A stretch of DNA of 64,000 bases. Source: Phallus indusiatus (taxonomy: Eukaryota; Basidiomycota; Agaricomycetes; Phallales; Phallaceae). Positions 1 through 12,725 of the stretch are shown one piece after another (the first letter of the stretch is position 1; each line of letters opens with the position of its first letter). The stretch lies in contig JAQFWX010000007.1 of assembly GCA_027605045.1 (NCBI GenBank), positions 1,674,001 through 1,738,000 of the forward strand. The letters run 5' to 3'. A model generated the notes under the pieces. That model made no database searches and had not been told where the DNA came from. It saw nothing but the letters and a program-made list of their open reading frames with translations. Both the position numbers and the translations under genes were made by a program.

Positions 1-21
1 TTAACCAATTATTTATTGCAG

Positions 22-1312
22 ACTGGGTTTGGATCATCTGATAGGCACGCCCGCTCTCAAACCATACATGCACGGCTACTTCCTCTCCCTCAAATTATAC
101 GATACAGCACGTGTTATAGCCAACCCGTATATCCATGAAGAACATCGACAAAAAATAATTAAAGAAAAACTGGAAAAACAAGCCGAGACGCGTATACGAG
201 CCAGAAAAGGCGTACAGGCTGCTGCTCCGCCACCAAAAGTGAACAAGCTGCTCGCTGAGAAGCTACGCCGTGAGACAGAGAGGGAACTTACGCGTGAAGA
301 GAGGAAAAAACGAAGGAGAGAGACGACGGAGGAAGGCGGCAAACTATCAATCACAGAGACTATGACTGCGGAACAGCCCGCTAGTCTCTTGACAGACGAG
401 CGGTTCAAGGCTCTATTTGAGGATCCCGAGTTCGAGGTTGATACGCAATCAAGGGAGTACAGTCTTCTAAATCCATCTACGGCTGAATTGGTAAGCCCAT
501 TAATTTTCTCGGGAAATCCTCTTGTTCTTACGCATATGCGTTTCCGAAAATAGAAACGGAGAAGGACGGCCGTCGAAGAAGAGGAAGATGAGAGCGAAAA
601 GAATTCATCTGATGATTTGCGAGATAATAATAGTGATGAAGAAGAAAGTGACCAGTCATCAGAATCAGATGACGAGGACACGGATAGTAGCGAAGCTGGC
701 GGTAAAGTCCCTATTCCTCTAGTTTTTACCGGCTGATCATCAATACGATAATTTACAGATCTGCACGAATTCAACCCTCGGGCGCGTGGACGAGCACAAC
801 CCCTGGCTAGTGGAAAATCAAAACCTGACCGTTCACATACTAAGGCCGGAGTAAAACTCGTTCCTTTGGTTCCGCAGACCGCGACTACGACAGGCTCTTC
901 AGGAGCGACCTCTGCCAGTACTACATTCAGAGAGACTAGTTTCGGTGAGCGACGACGAAGACCATTGGCCGTGGCTGGAAAAGGAGGCTCGAGGGCCGAC
1001 GGCAAAAAGAGCAGTAGCCTAAGCGAAGAGGGGGTTATGGAGATGACATGGATTCCTAGTGCGACTGGTGGCGAAAGCGAAAGCACGATTGCGGATGGAC
1101 GCGGTGGTGGTGGTGGTGGTGGTGGTGGTAAAACAACTAGGAAGTCGAAAGTTAGAGGGGTTGAATTTTTTGGTGCGGGGATGGAGAAGGGTAGACGTCT
1201 AAATGAGGAAGAGGATGGGACGGGGCTTGATCAAGCCAGTCGGTTTGGAAGGACCAAGCGTCGTTCTGGAGTCCGAAGTGGGAGCAGGAATGTTTTCCGG
1301 CAATTATCTTAA
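22..1312 (+). CDS. ENP2: ENP2/NOL10-type nucleolar protein, C-terminal part (5' end outside window)
   Basis: This is the 3' part of a gene that starts upstream of the window. An intron ends at base 21 (TTGCAG), and exons run 22-490, 554-701 and 759-1312, joining in frame to a stop at 1310-1312. The first exon encodes the conserved block GLDHLIGTPALKPYMHGYF, followed by a Lys/Arg-rich coiled segment and the motif DERFKALFEDPEFEVD, both typical of the Enp2/NOL10 family. These proteins act in the nucleolus in early 40S pre-ribosome (SSU processome) maturation, with an N-terminal WD40 domain that lies outside this window. The tail has an acidic Glu/Asp/Ser stretch, a nine-glycine run encoded by a GGT repeat near 1102-1130, and a basic C-terminus. 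I am confident of the family. The exact acceptor and donor choices are by eye. Confidence 0.9.
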
Positions 1313-2000
1313 AAGGACGTACGAATATGTCGTCCACTTACAATACAGTAATCATCATACAAACATGATACATTACTCGAAACCAAACCGCGAGAAAGAC
1401 TGCGTTTTGCAAATACTCACACCTGTTCCCCGTCACTGCACCCTCTCTTTACGACAGTTAGGTTATTAGGAGTCTTGGGACTTTGTCTTCTCGCTACACA
1501 GCTAGTAAGTTCTGGTTGAATTATTTGCTTGGTTGTTATGATAAACTTTGTTTGTTTTACTTCTCAAAACAACAGTTCTAAAAGTCTTGAGATATTCTAC
1601 ATACATAGCTGTCTGATCAACAGAAAGAACACATAAGGAATGCGATTAATTTGTGTTTTATCCAATTATGACTATGTAACATACATATCACAAGTTATAT
1701 CTCAGCAATCCTTTTCAAATGATCCATGACGGTTTCAATAGTAAGTGTCTGCGATCTGTCCTGTTCGTGATATATTAAATATTAAATTCCTGATACCGCA
1801 GTATAACGTTACAGTATGATGATAGGAAACAACGGCCACGCCACAGAACTTTTTCCAAGAGATAAACATTCAAAATGTTAGTGTGTTTCCCGACGCAGTC
1901 CATCAAGCATCACAGCCTACTGCGCACCGAGCCGCATATATGTATACAAGACAAGTAACTCGAACCTCAGACAACCTTCAGTTTGCAATTTCCTTTTCAA
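1313..2000. other. Intergenic, no gene seen
   Basis: This is AT-rich sequence after the ENP2 stop and before the next start. I see no coding exon, RNA gene or repeat. Open frames here are short and lack splice-linked continuations. Confidence 0.6.
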
Positions 2001-2904
2001 ATGAAGACGACGATTTTCTTCCTAGTCACCAATGCTCTCGTACTGGCAGCGATGAATCCTTCCAATACTATCAATCCCTTTCCCATTCCGTTTTCTTCCA
2101 CATTTCAAGAACCAAGCCCACCGTTGATACAAACCGAATTTACAGCCAATTATATGCAGGTATATAGTATACATAACAACTGGCATGAATGTCTCTCCTT
2201 ATATTTTCTTTTTCAGCTCAAATATGATGATACTGGGATAAACCATCCGGTGACAGGATTTGTGAGTACTAGTTCAGACAACGATCTCCGATTGGTCCGA
2301 ACCGATTAACGGAATATTTTAGGCTTTCTTTTCGCCATCCGCCAAAAAAATAAGGCTGGATGGTACCGACGGAACAATCTTCAATTCTATATTCGATTTC
2401 AATAACGTCACTGCTAATGGCGAAGTGAGCAACCGTCAGCTTACTTTTATAAATGGGGTAAAATCATCTCAAACCACGTGCTTTTCCGAATTGTAAGGAT
2501 TTTTTTTCTTGTTTTTTTTTTTTAACTCTCAAGCTGTTTCGATATTAGCGTTGTACCTGCTGAACCTTTATTTACCTCGGACATGCTTAATACATCGGGT
2601 GCCGTTTTCATTGGGATTCAAGAAGATGCCCTGTATGGGCCCTTAAATGCTTGGCAGTTTACGGTGAGCCGTCTTTCTCTCCTTTATGCATGCTTATTCA
2701 GATGAAGCAATGAAAATGCTTTAGTTCCCCGTCCCGCCCCCGCAACTTTCCGCGCTAGTCACAGCATTCCTTGATAGCAATAACACTCTGGTCCGATTCG
2801 ATTTTTCTGTTCCTGGACCTTTGCGTACATTCGCCACAACTCGCTTTTTCAACATCGTAATAGGACCTGTGGACCCAATTGTCTTTCAATCCGACTGTCA
2901 GTAA
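2001..2904 (+). CDS. Small secreted protein of unknown function
   Basis: Exons 2001-2159, 2217-2261, 2323-2492, 2534-2663 and 2725-2904 join in frame to about 227 residues. The start at 2001 gives MKTTIFFLVTNALVLAA, a good signal peptide, so the product is probably secreted or membrane-delivered. The rest is rich in Asn, Thr, Phe and Pro with several N-x-S/T sites (for example NVT and NTS), fitting a glycoprotein. I recognise no catalytic motif or named family. The 2493-2533 intron is only 41 nt, the weakest splice call in the model; its donor GTAAGG was chosen because the nearer GTAAAA gives a stop. The ENP2 gene ends about 700 bp upstream on the same strand. Confidence 0.5.
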
Positions 2905-4363
2905 ACCTCAGAGCGATGATGATGTATTACTAGTAGCGTAGTTGATATACAAAGGCATCGCTTTTTGGTCTGATTTTCTTCTTGTCACAATCCAGCATGT
3001 GGTATCTAGAAACAGTTTTGCTTTTCTAAGTCACTTGTATCATAATGTGTTCGACCAAAGCCTCCGAGCGAATTCAGTATTACAGCTCCTAGAGGCTTAC
3101 ACCATCGAGGACATTATTAAAGGTAAGGTGGTTTATATGCCGTCTTAAGCATTTTGTCTAACTCTTCCTTTCTCATCTCGTTTAGTTGACTTGAAAACTG
3201 GTGGAAAATGGTAATTTCACCAAGTTTCCTGATAATAGCCTTGGGAGGACCCCTCGATTCGGAATTGCTAATTTGACGGTGATGTTGTGTTCCCTGCGAC
3301 TACATTCTACAATCTCTGTGTAGATGACCATGATATTCGTTTGAGTAATGAAATTAGGCCTCCAAAACTTCGGTATGATCCCCCAGACAAGACAAGAAAG
3401 GCAGTATTTTCTTCCCCGGGCCGTATACCGAAATATAAATAGCCAGGGTTAAAAGGCTTCGAAGTGTATTATGAACCGTTTTTCTCAGTTACTCGAGTAT
3501 AACCGGATGGTTATACGATGCCCCGTCAGGGGAGATACAATCGAATCCTTAGACTCCTCGTTGGACTTCGGCTCCCGGCACTTACTTCCAGGACAGGACT
3601 TTCAGAGCAATGTGAAAGCCGGTTAACCCGATTCTATTGACATTTTAATACTCAATACTGTCGTCACTAAAGTCATTAGCATTCGCTTTAACTCGAATTT
3701 GAGATTCTGAGTTACTATTAATAGAGCTAGTGAACGTGATTATCAGAATTTATTCAGTTTTCTTGATCTTCCAACTAGTTAGGATTTTCGTTTAATTCCC
3801 TTACTAGGAAAGTCTATTATGGGAATTGGTATTACTCTAATTGATTGAAAATCCGAACATAGGACAATACTAAATTAGTAAAATCTCAATTGCTATTTGG
3901 TTCAAAGATAGTCTCGGAAATCCGCTCTTTGATAAATCGAGGATCCCGTATCGCCCAACCAAATTGCTGCATAGTATATAAATTCGCCGAGCACTCCCAC
4001 AAGGCAGAGAGCCTGAGACTGTGGAGGTATTCTGTCACTACACTCGGTCGTATGAAACCTCCGATATGTTGACTCCGCTCGGATTTGCTTGGGCAGAAAA
4101 AAAAGAGCGTCAATGCGTCCTTTGAAGATGTCGGTAAGTCTAATTCGAAGTTAGGGATGAATAATAACCAGAACGTACGCCACAATAATAGTCTCAAACA
4201 GTATGCCTTTAATCACCGGCGAAATTGAATCTTAATTGTTACATAACGACTTCTTGTCCTTCAATTCCATGCTCACATTACCTAGGAAATGAGTTGTAAG
4301 TTATACAACCATAAAAGATGAGACTTAAATTGAATTGGCTGTCACCTTGTCGAGAAACACATC
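2905..4363. other. Exon-like fragments without a gene model
   Basis: An open stretch at 2942-3121 is followed by a credible intron (3122-3186, GTAAGG to TTTAG, with a CTAAC branch-like site) and a short exon-like piece. No start codon and no in-frame continuation can be joined to it. This may be a relic or an alternative 3' end of the preceding gene. From about 3450 to 4363 I see nothing coding; the minus-strand frame at 3886-4197 has no family resemblance. Confidence 0.3.
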
Positions 4364-6459
4364 CTATTCAATTTCGCGTATAACTGGTATCTGCAAGTCT
4401 ATCAGCTCATAATTAGACCATCCCAGGGTCAAAGATTCCGCTCGTTCACGCTGAATGTGCGACCATTCAACGGATCTGTCTTCATCAAAATAACTGTCAT
4501 GGACACCATCATTTGCCCTCATCTCTTCTCCACTGCTGAACTCATTACGTTGTTCGTCGAAGATACGGCGCCGACATAAGGGAATTAACTCATCGAACCA
4601 TCCTCTCTCGGAATCCCAATCGACAACTTGATTATCAGATGTCTTCCAAAAGGTACGGGGACTCAACGAGTGGATCTGGATATAGGCGTTCGGCAGAATA
4701 CGGGAGATGTGAGCGTTAGTGACGAAACGTGGGATGGTGTCTGGTAATTTAGGGTTGTCTTTGAATGACGTCTGGTGGTTCTCTAGTTGGAGAACAAGTG
4801 CCCCCAGAGAAGACTCGGCAATTTTCCATAGAAGGGGGATTATCTTGGTCTAATGAATGAATTAATTAAGTTTATATCTGAATTTTCCCCGAAAGACATA
4901 CCTGTGTGGGAAGGCATGTAAATGTATACGTGCCCAAATATGCACAACACCAAACATCCAACTTTGGCCATAGCATGCCTGAAACAGCGACACACAAGTC
5001 GGCCGTTCTATGCAACTTACCCTCCGGTTGTAGCAGAATCTTGAATGAGGATGAATCTTTAATTCGGGTAGTAAGCAGGGCAACCTTGATATTGACCCTT
5101 CCATCTTGATTTCTCCAAGATTTCAAAACAATCGCTGGCCGCGGAATAGTACGCCAGTTCTCTTTGGAGAGAGATGGGTCAAACCAATATGATGAATCGA
5201 TATGCGGGACCGTGAAATTCTCTATCGTAGGCTGTGCAAGAATTTGGATGTGAACCAGCTGTCCGGACGCAACTATGAACGGAGCCGCGTGTTTTGACAG
5301 CAATCTCGGAACTGAGGCTTCATTGCAACGCGATCCTGTCTCTATGTCAAATTTCCTTGGATATATGCTGAGAAAATAATATGTAAAAAAAAAGACTAAC
5401 CTGTTAGGATTGAAAAGGAAAGAGTGTGTGACCCCGTCAAGTTCCAAAAACACTCGCACCATATATCGTAATTTATTGTTTCAGAGAATTTTAGACTTCG
5501 AGCCACCTCCAGGAAATTTCCATACGTAACATTAGAATCCCGTGCCAGTCTTGAACCTGGCCATGCTTGCTTCTTCGCGAAGACCTGGCGTCTTCTGCCG
5601 CGCGGGGTTCCTGACTGGAGGTGAGGCAAGCTCCATGGAAGATTGCCTCGTAGCAACCAGAACAGTGTGTATCCTAAAGATTCCAGATCGTCGCGACGAG
5701 TCAAAGCTATGGTGATGTGACAAGATCAAAATATATACGAGATCACTGTATTGCATATTAGGTGCACCTACTTAGGCCTTGGTGAGCGTTGAGACTGGCA
5801 AACGCTAACGTTCCCATGACAAAGTCAGGATTCAAATTCGGACTTTTGACAACCGGTTCGGACGGAAACGTATACGCCAAGCTAAAATCAATTAAGCGTA
5901 TCTTCCGTTGGTCCGTAGAACACACGAGTATGTTGTCAGGTTTGATATCTCGATGGGCGATATTTAATCCATGGATGAATTTCAAAGCGGAAAGCTGCAC
6001 GGAGGATTGAATTCTCGTTTCAGCGGCATAAACGGATATGATTTACTCACCATTTGTATAGCCACCTGAGGTACGAGACTTGTTCTAATTGTCTTGGGGA
6101 GATTCGCCATCGCTCTGAGAGGAGGCCCTAATAATTCTAGACAAAGATATTCGAAATGTTCAAATCGACCAATTGCATAGATTTGGGGAACGGCGGGGTG
6201 ACTCCTTAGGACAGATAACATTCGTGCTTCGTGTTGAAAAGCCGTGCGTCTGACAGTGAGAGACACTCTGGATTTCTTGACGGCCAGCAATTTCCCCGTT
6301 ACCAGATCCTGTCCGCGGTAAACCTTGGCCTGTTTGGCAATGCAAAAAGACAACGGGAGATCTGAATGGTCATAATGGAAAACTTACAATTCCTCCCCGA
6401 CCAATAATGTCACCCAGCTTTATGACGGGACCTTCATCGACCCAATGAGTGGGAGGCAT
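4364..6459 (-). CDS. CK1-like protein kinase with long C-terminal extension
   Basis: Read from the minus strand, exons 6459-6388, 6329-6051, 5994-5772, 5706-5460, 5367-5021, 4978-4902 and 4849-4364 join in frame to about 576 residues. The kinase part has a Gly-rich loop (IIGRGGIAKVYRG), the ATP-binding lysine in LLAVKK, the catalytic loop HRDIKPDN, and a casein-kinase-1-like C-lobe (RRDDLESLGYTLFWLLRG). The magnesium-binding DFG triplet reads DFS. After the kinase, about 300 residues form a tail I do not recognise; it ends in a Glu/Asp/Arg-rich stretch. The junction is the weak point: an intron 5459-5368 (or ending at 5401) restores the frame, whereas unspliced reading stops shortly after the kinase. 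If that intron is wrong, this is a short kinase plus a separate gene. The start MPPTHWVDEGP precedes the first intron. Confidence 0.65.
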
Positions 6460-8814
6460 TTAGATCTTCAACTGAAGAAAGTGTCGTTCTCTCTCCCTTT
6501 TGTATACAAATCGATGCTGTGTAACATGTTGTCATCGAAATATACGTTTAACTTAAAATGGATGGCAGGAGGTTCGATAAGTGAAACAGGATCCTGAATC
6601 ACTATATTTAAATGCAAGACAGGTGTCCACTGGAGGTGGACGCCAGTTAATTCAGCACCTCGGTCAATTCTTAAAAAGTAACCGCCGGTCTTATTTATAT
6701 AATTTTACTAAAAAAATCCCGTGTTGTATCCCTACCAACTATAAAGAATCATTGACTCAGGGGAGGAGACGTACACGGCGTACGTACATACAGAAGATGT
6801 GTATAATGTGAATACACTCCGGCGCGTACCTTGCGAATTATAAATAGGAATCAATACGCATAATGAAGGAGAATGGAAGGTATGATGGAGGGCGGGCTCG
6901 AACATCTTTCGTTGTGACAAACGTCAGAGGTGAATAGAAAGCATGGCGGATATTCCTTCCCCCCTCTCGTACTACGGCTCTCTCCATAATCTCGGTACAG
7001 AAATTATATGTACCGTTATTCTGTCAAATGTATGTGAAAACAAGAGATTAATGGGTATCGCTGATGTCCGAAACTAGGATGCTGACCCGTCCTTTACGCG
7101 ATAAATACAATATACGGCGCGGCCCAAATTCCGACGAAGTAGAGCACATGAGCACATGCAGCCTGTCGGAAAATGACATAACCACACAGCCACTTTCGTG
7201 AAGATCGACGATCGCGTGAGAGGCAGTTTGAACACCTTTTGAATACCGTAGTTTTCGGGACGATGGAGTTTCGGTTGTTCAAATACCGGGGTGAAATGCG
7301 TCGGCACCTCAGACAGGCCAGTACGCATGTATGGCAAATGACAATGACGACATGGGAAAAGCAGCTGAGCGTAAGAGAGAAAGGGAGACGAATTTAGCAT
7401 TAAAACTGCTTTGGTGAAACTCACCGAGAATTCCATTGGCGATCAATCCGGTTCATAACACGAGTGCATACTCAGTTAGTCTTTTCCTTTCTCAAACATA
7501 AATTGCAATGTCATTCGTAGCATTCAGTCCGAGTCGTAGTGAGTTTACAAGCAAGATTGAGACTAAGAAGTCGATTTATCTTGCTTCCTGGTTTATCCAC
7601 TGAGATGATTGAATTAGCACGTTGAAATTGATAAGTAGAAAATTTGAGCGTCCTACGTTTTACCCTCAGATGCGATATCTCTAATGGCATAGAAACTTCT
7701 CTCAGTGAAAGGAAAATGATACGAGACAGAGCTGGTTACATAACAAATCCTCATAGTATATAGTGTTTGATTTTGAGAGTTTTCTATACATATCGAAAAA
7801 TAGTTGTCGAATTGCAAGTGAAAAGAGGCGGCAGAGTCGGAAGACCTGGCACTGGGTGAAGAAACAGGAAATTGGTACGTCCGTACCTTTTACATAATTT
7901 TGCTTAAGATTTTACATTTTCAGCACAAAAGAAGATGATATTGACACTAGGGAGAATGCTTACCATCCTGAGATTGGCATCCAATAATATTCCTAAATCC
8001 AACCTAAGTCGCACGAGAACGGTCTCACTCGGGCTGCTGAGCATGAGTCACTCACTTCCCTGCGTGAGCGCTGCCTTGAACAAAACAGCCTTTGTCTACC
8101 AAAAAAAGATTGGACAGAAAGGAACCCTGGTCGAAAAAAAATTTCCTGTCCATTTCTCACTCTTGAAAGGAGTGGACAAGAAATCTAAATTGGTCAAAGG
8201 ACAAAGGACGCCGTGCTTTGCCGGTCACTTACGTCACACGACAGTAACTCGGCACCTGCTACGGAAGCTTTTAGCTCAAAACCGCGACTTTGGAAAGCTG
8301 GTAGAAACGAATTTTGAGTAAACACATCTATAGTCTTATGAATAGTTTACTGAATTATGCTGATCGCAGAAAAGTACATCTTTTCAATCAGAGCTTAATG
8401 AGTCATTTGCATCTGGACATTTACCTCGTTTTTGATCCTCGTGTCAGGAACATTGACCAAAAGTCGCTGAGGACACAACAAGACTTTATGGTCACGAATT
8501 GCTTTCTTGTTCTCGCGCAATGCAGGGTCGCAGAGCCGGTCGCGCCAATTTTATCATGCCGGGCTTCTCTTGTCCAGTTCAACATAATCTCAATACACTT
8601 TCATGACCAAAATGCAAACGCACACAAAAAAAAACAAAAAAACAAATAGCATCGGTGGATCACAACTAGCCCGACGAGAAACGACTATATCTAGCTTGAG
8701 TTTTTCTCACCTAAACCATCGCCTTTGCTCTTGCTTCTTGACTATCTACCACTACCATCATCATCTCTGTGTACTCGCTTTTCAAAAGCTTAAACTATCA
8801 CCATTCGACAAACC
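6460..8814. other. Intergenic; two orphan frames, no supported gene
   Basis: This 2.3-kb stretch separates the kinase start (-) from the next start (+). Two open frames stand out by length only: 7074-7436 (-), 120 codons, and 7935-8321 (+), 128 codons and rich in Lys/Arg/Leu with an acceptor-like TTTTCAG just upstream. Neither resembles a family I know, nor joins to other exons. I would not annotate them as genes without transcript support. Confidence 0.3.
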
Positions 8815-11383
8815 ATGGATAATATTCTTGGTTTGTTAGTCCAAAGGGCCTCTGTCCCTGATAACCTTGAGCAACAATTGCTGTTTATTGTATCTTTACT
8901 CGCTCTCCATCTCACTCAACTGTCCGTCTACGTGACTCTTTCCATCACCCGCCCCGTATTAGATATCTTGTGAGTATCTTTAATATAAACATCCTTGGTG
9001 TATGTCTGATCCGCCCCCGTCCAGGTACATTGTCTATACTCAGATCAAACCCGATGTCTACTCTACTTTGGTTGCCACCCTTCCTAACACTTGTGAAAAT
9101 CTATTTTTCTTTATATTGCATGCTCTCGATGTCACCGCCACTACACTGTGGTCATGGCCTCAGCTTCCGCCACAGCAAGAATCCGCGTCAATATTGTCCG
9201 TAATCAAACTAGCATACAAGGCGGTTCGTGGCCACTCGATTTCCTCTGGCGATGCCAAAAATTTGTACCTCTGGTTGCCCGAAACATTGTCGAGGCGCTT
9301 GGTTTCTAGGGAATGCTATCATCGCAGGTATGTATATGCTCACTGTTCATATTTCGTCACTTACCCAAATTGACGCTTCGATCTCAAAGCTTATCTCCCG
9401 TTTCGGGGATACCCTTATTTAAATTGCCTTTCGTCGTTGACGTTCTGTCATCCAAAAGAATTTCCGGCCAAAGTTTGGATTACGTGCTGGCACGCCTCCC
9501 AAACGCTGTCTCGTCTCTTATTCATGACGAAATTTGCGAAGAAGTTTATTCCAGGTTTGTTGCTACTCTCTCGCATCCTTATTATATCTGGTTAAATAAT
9601 TATTCTCAGGCATGCGACTGCCCTCGCCACGATCGTAGTGTCTCTTGGATTTATACTTTTCATACTCTCTCTCTTCAAATTACGAAATCATATATTTTTT
9701 ATCGTCACCAACGGTCTCGTTTCGTTGCAGCATTTTGCTCTGTTCCCCATTCGATTCTTAGTCAATCGTTATCAAAGAGTTCAACAGACCGCTCGCCTAT
9801 TCAAGAATTCCGGGACACAAACCGAAGACGAAGAAGCTCACCCCGAACCCGAAATAGGAAACGTTTTGGCTGTACAGGTACAATCTGTATCTGTACAAAC
9901 TGAGGACATAATCTCTATCGACAAAGAAGAAAAATCTTCGGCATGTTACCAAGATTCTACACGTCCCACCGTGGAATGTGTCATCGAAACTAATAGTCCG
10001 ACGATCACCAACTCGGTCGAGGACGTAAAGGATACTTCGAAAACGGACGCCGTAGTAGAGTCAACAGCGACGATTTCGGATCGCCAACATGTTTCAGTAT
10101 CTACTGAAGGACCCCAGCCAATCCCTGTTTATACTGAAGAACGGGATTCAACTCCCTCCGACCTTCAACCTATTCAGGTTTACACGGGAGTTACACCATC
10201 ACGGCCACCGAAGCACTTCGGGAAACGAACTCCTTTTTCATTCGAGCCGTCCGTCCCATGGATGTCCTCTCAGTGGAATGTGAACAAGTTCGGCTCCATG
10301 TCTCAACCAGGCGTCATGTTCGGTCACCGGGGAAACCGACATCAGACCGTGAGACCCGCCGACTCGTTTTTTGCCAACGGTACTTCGTCTTTGTCGCCTT
10401 CCACTTCAAAACCGGCAGTACCACAATAGTGAGTCGTGAAACCTGATATTATGATTTTTAGACAAAAGATTTATTGACGCGTTTATTTGTCCCCAGCTTT
10501 AATTCGTTTAGTGTCTCTCCCGGTCCTCTTGCTTATACCACCCCCCAACAACAATTCCTGCCAATCGTGTATGTAACCTTCGTTTCCCCACTCAATATAC
10601 ATGTCTGACGTAAACGTAGCCCATCCAATGTCTTCGCGGAATCAACGCCGAGCCGCAACATCATTCACGACTCGAATGCCTCTCAAGCACGCTCGTCCGA
10701 TTCCGACCCCATTGATTCGACTACGGTACCGTCTCCCGCCCAACCATCCCCTGATCGCAATGAATCCGGCAACTCTGAAACATCAAACAACACAACCACG
10801 GATAGCGCAGTCATACCACCCGTTGCGACAAAACCATCCGATGTCACAGACCAACCCGGCGAGGATGAGGTATTCGTATACCCCGATGGCGTCAACGCAA
10901 ACACTGGCAAGGACGGAACAATACAGGCTCGATTTGCAGCGGAAGACTCTACAACGTAAGTAAACCAAGTCCTTTTGGTACATCACATTTATTCAATTTT
11001 CGCGCATATAGTCAAAAGGAACCCACAAACAGTAAGTTGAATGACAGCGAATCTCGTTTTCCCGTCATTGAATTATCATAGCTGAAGCGACTATGGACAT
11101 CATCGTACTGGAGGAAGACGATTCTTCTCCCGCGCTCAATGACGAGCCGGCTTCGACCTCGACGAATTCGCAGTCAATCACACCGGAACAAAGCCGTATG
11201 GGCGGTGGGGTTTGGAGCTCTATGCATGCTCCCGCCCAAGACCAAGCCGGAACAAGTGAACAAGTTTTGTCTATGCCTACCGGTGGAGCAGACCAGGAAG
11301 AAGAGGCACTCGAGGAGGCATACCGTCTGTTAAAGGCGTCGAGGTCGAAGCCCGGGAAGAATAAGAAGAAAAAACGTCATTGA
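8815..11383 (+). CDS. Multi-pass membrane protein with long low-complexity tail
   Basis: Eight exons (8815-8969, 9025-9327, 9390-9554, 9610-10428, 10497-10568, 10620-10955, 11012-11031, 11082-11383) join in frame to 723 residues, including a 20-nt micro-exon. Two or three hydrophobic segments are visible: near residues 25-45, near 205-230 (ATALATIVVSLGFILF) and directly after (HIFFIVTNGLVSL). The remaining 450 residues are hydrophilic, rich in Ser, Thr, Pro, Glu and Gln, and end in a basic KNKKKKRH tail. This layout suggests a membrane anchor with a disordered cytosolic or nucleoplasmic domain. No enzymatic motif is seen and I do not recognise the family. The agreement of all eight exon phases is the main support. 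Confidence 0.6.
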
Positions 11384-12725
11384 GAGTACAGTATTCGCGA
11401 CGGTGGGTTGTGGTGTAAAAATGAAATGCGGTTTTATTTATTTGTCGGATATTTTTCTTTCTTTTATCTTCTTTCTTTCTTTCTATTTGTTCATTTATTT
11501 GTTTCTTCTTTCTTTCGCTCCTTTTCCCCGTCCCTGTGTTTCCCTTTTCCTCTCGTCCCTTTCTATCTTTTTTCCCACTTCATTTTCTCTCTGGCTGAGC
11601 CGACAAGCCCCGGTAGATTTGATTTGGCATATGATCTGGTGAGTAATACGCTGGTAAATTACTCCACTCGTTCTTAATTTAGTTAGATACTGAGGTCCAG
11701 GGTGTTCCTTGGGCTGAGAAGGTCACGGGAGCGAGGAGGACGGGGAGCAAATAATAATAGGTTGCTGACTTCTAGGTGAGCGTGCTACATTTTGAAGCCG
11801 AGTGTGATACGATCTCTTCATTAGGCCGTGTGTGTATGTGTCTGTAGCTCTTCTCGAAGCGGATTTGTTCGCACACTCAGGCTGGAGTCCGCCCTGAGGT
11901 TCACAAGGTAATATGAATTTTTTTTCTCCGTCTTTACACGTCTATGCTATTGCTTTAGGTGTTTATTCCCCGCTAGAATTTTTATTCGAACGTGGGTGTT
12001 TCCGATTTATTCTGAAGCGCGACTTGATGACTGATCCCCTTACACTTTCTTGTCAGGTCCGCTGATTCTGCAAGTGTCCGATACTCAGGTAAGTTGGAGC
12101 TAGGACACCACACACACACGGCCTTGTACTTGGCATCGTTATCAGACGGATGACCACAGGGGGGATCGGGGAGCTGGATGACCGTAACCTCCTTGTTAGT
12201 TCTTCCCTTATATACTTTTTCATCGAGTATAATTATGTGCTGAAAATCATTGAATTCCTTATAGTGACCAAGCATATACTCAATGGACTGACGCTTTGGA
12301 TCGCTTGCCGAATCACTTCAGCCGGTGTGCTTTTGGTAGGCTCCGCCAGGAAATGAAAATTACGTGGGACCTCATAGTATTAGGGACTTATATTTGGATT
12401 CTTATTCTTGTTCCCGTTCTTGTCTTTATTCCCATTCTTATTCCTATTCCTATTCTTATCTTTATTCTTATTTATTATTTTCTTTTGTCCATCGAGTGGA
12501 TAGCGTACAACTCATATTAATACAAACTTTTTTGGCACTAGCGACAGCGAGAGCTTGTCGTAGTGCCTCAAAGCGGAGACTTGTCTTGTTCATCGTTCGT
12601 AGTCAAATGTGGGAAGTGGGTGACCGTGGTGGTGAATCTTGGTGACTAGACCAATGGATGAACGATGATGCTGCCAGAACAGCCGACTCGGACAATCACC
12701 AACCCTGCTGAGCGACATTATCATT
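11384..12725. other. Intergenic, pyrimidine-rich, one coding-like frame
   Basis: From 11440 to 11590 the plus strand is strongly pyrimidine-biased (runs of TTTC and TTCC), probably 3' UTR of the preceding gene. On the minus strand 11982-12275 has a 97-codon frame with several Cys/His residues (PPCGHPSDNDAKYK and CVWCPSS) that extends upstream with plausible codons, but no start or splice partner could be fixed. It might be an exon of a lost gene or a transposon tail; I cannot name it. Confidence 0.3.
12392..12482. repeat. Degenerate TTATTC/TTCCCA simple repeat
   Basis: About 90 bp of imperfect hexamer-like units built from TTATTC, TTGTTC, CCCATTC and CCTATTC. It is a simple-sequence tract with no coding value; open frames through it are artefacts of low complexity. 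Confidence 0.7.

Noticed and set aside
76..1086. 336-codon minus-strand frame opposite ENP2
   Set aside because: It is a shadow of the Ser/Glu/Lys-rich coding strand, and the plus strand has clear ENP2 motifs and splice sites.
7935..8321. 128-codon frame as a gene
   Set aside because: Only length supports it; no motif, no splice partner, and composition close to random translation.
12392..12482. Coding frame through the TTATTC repeat
   Set aside because: The Ile/Pro/Leu-repeat peptide is a product of the simple repeat.
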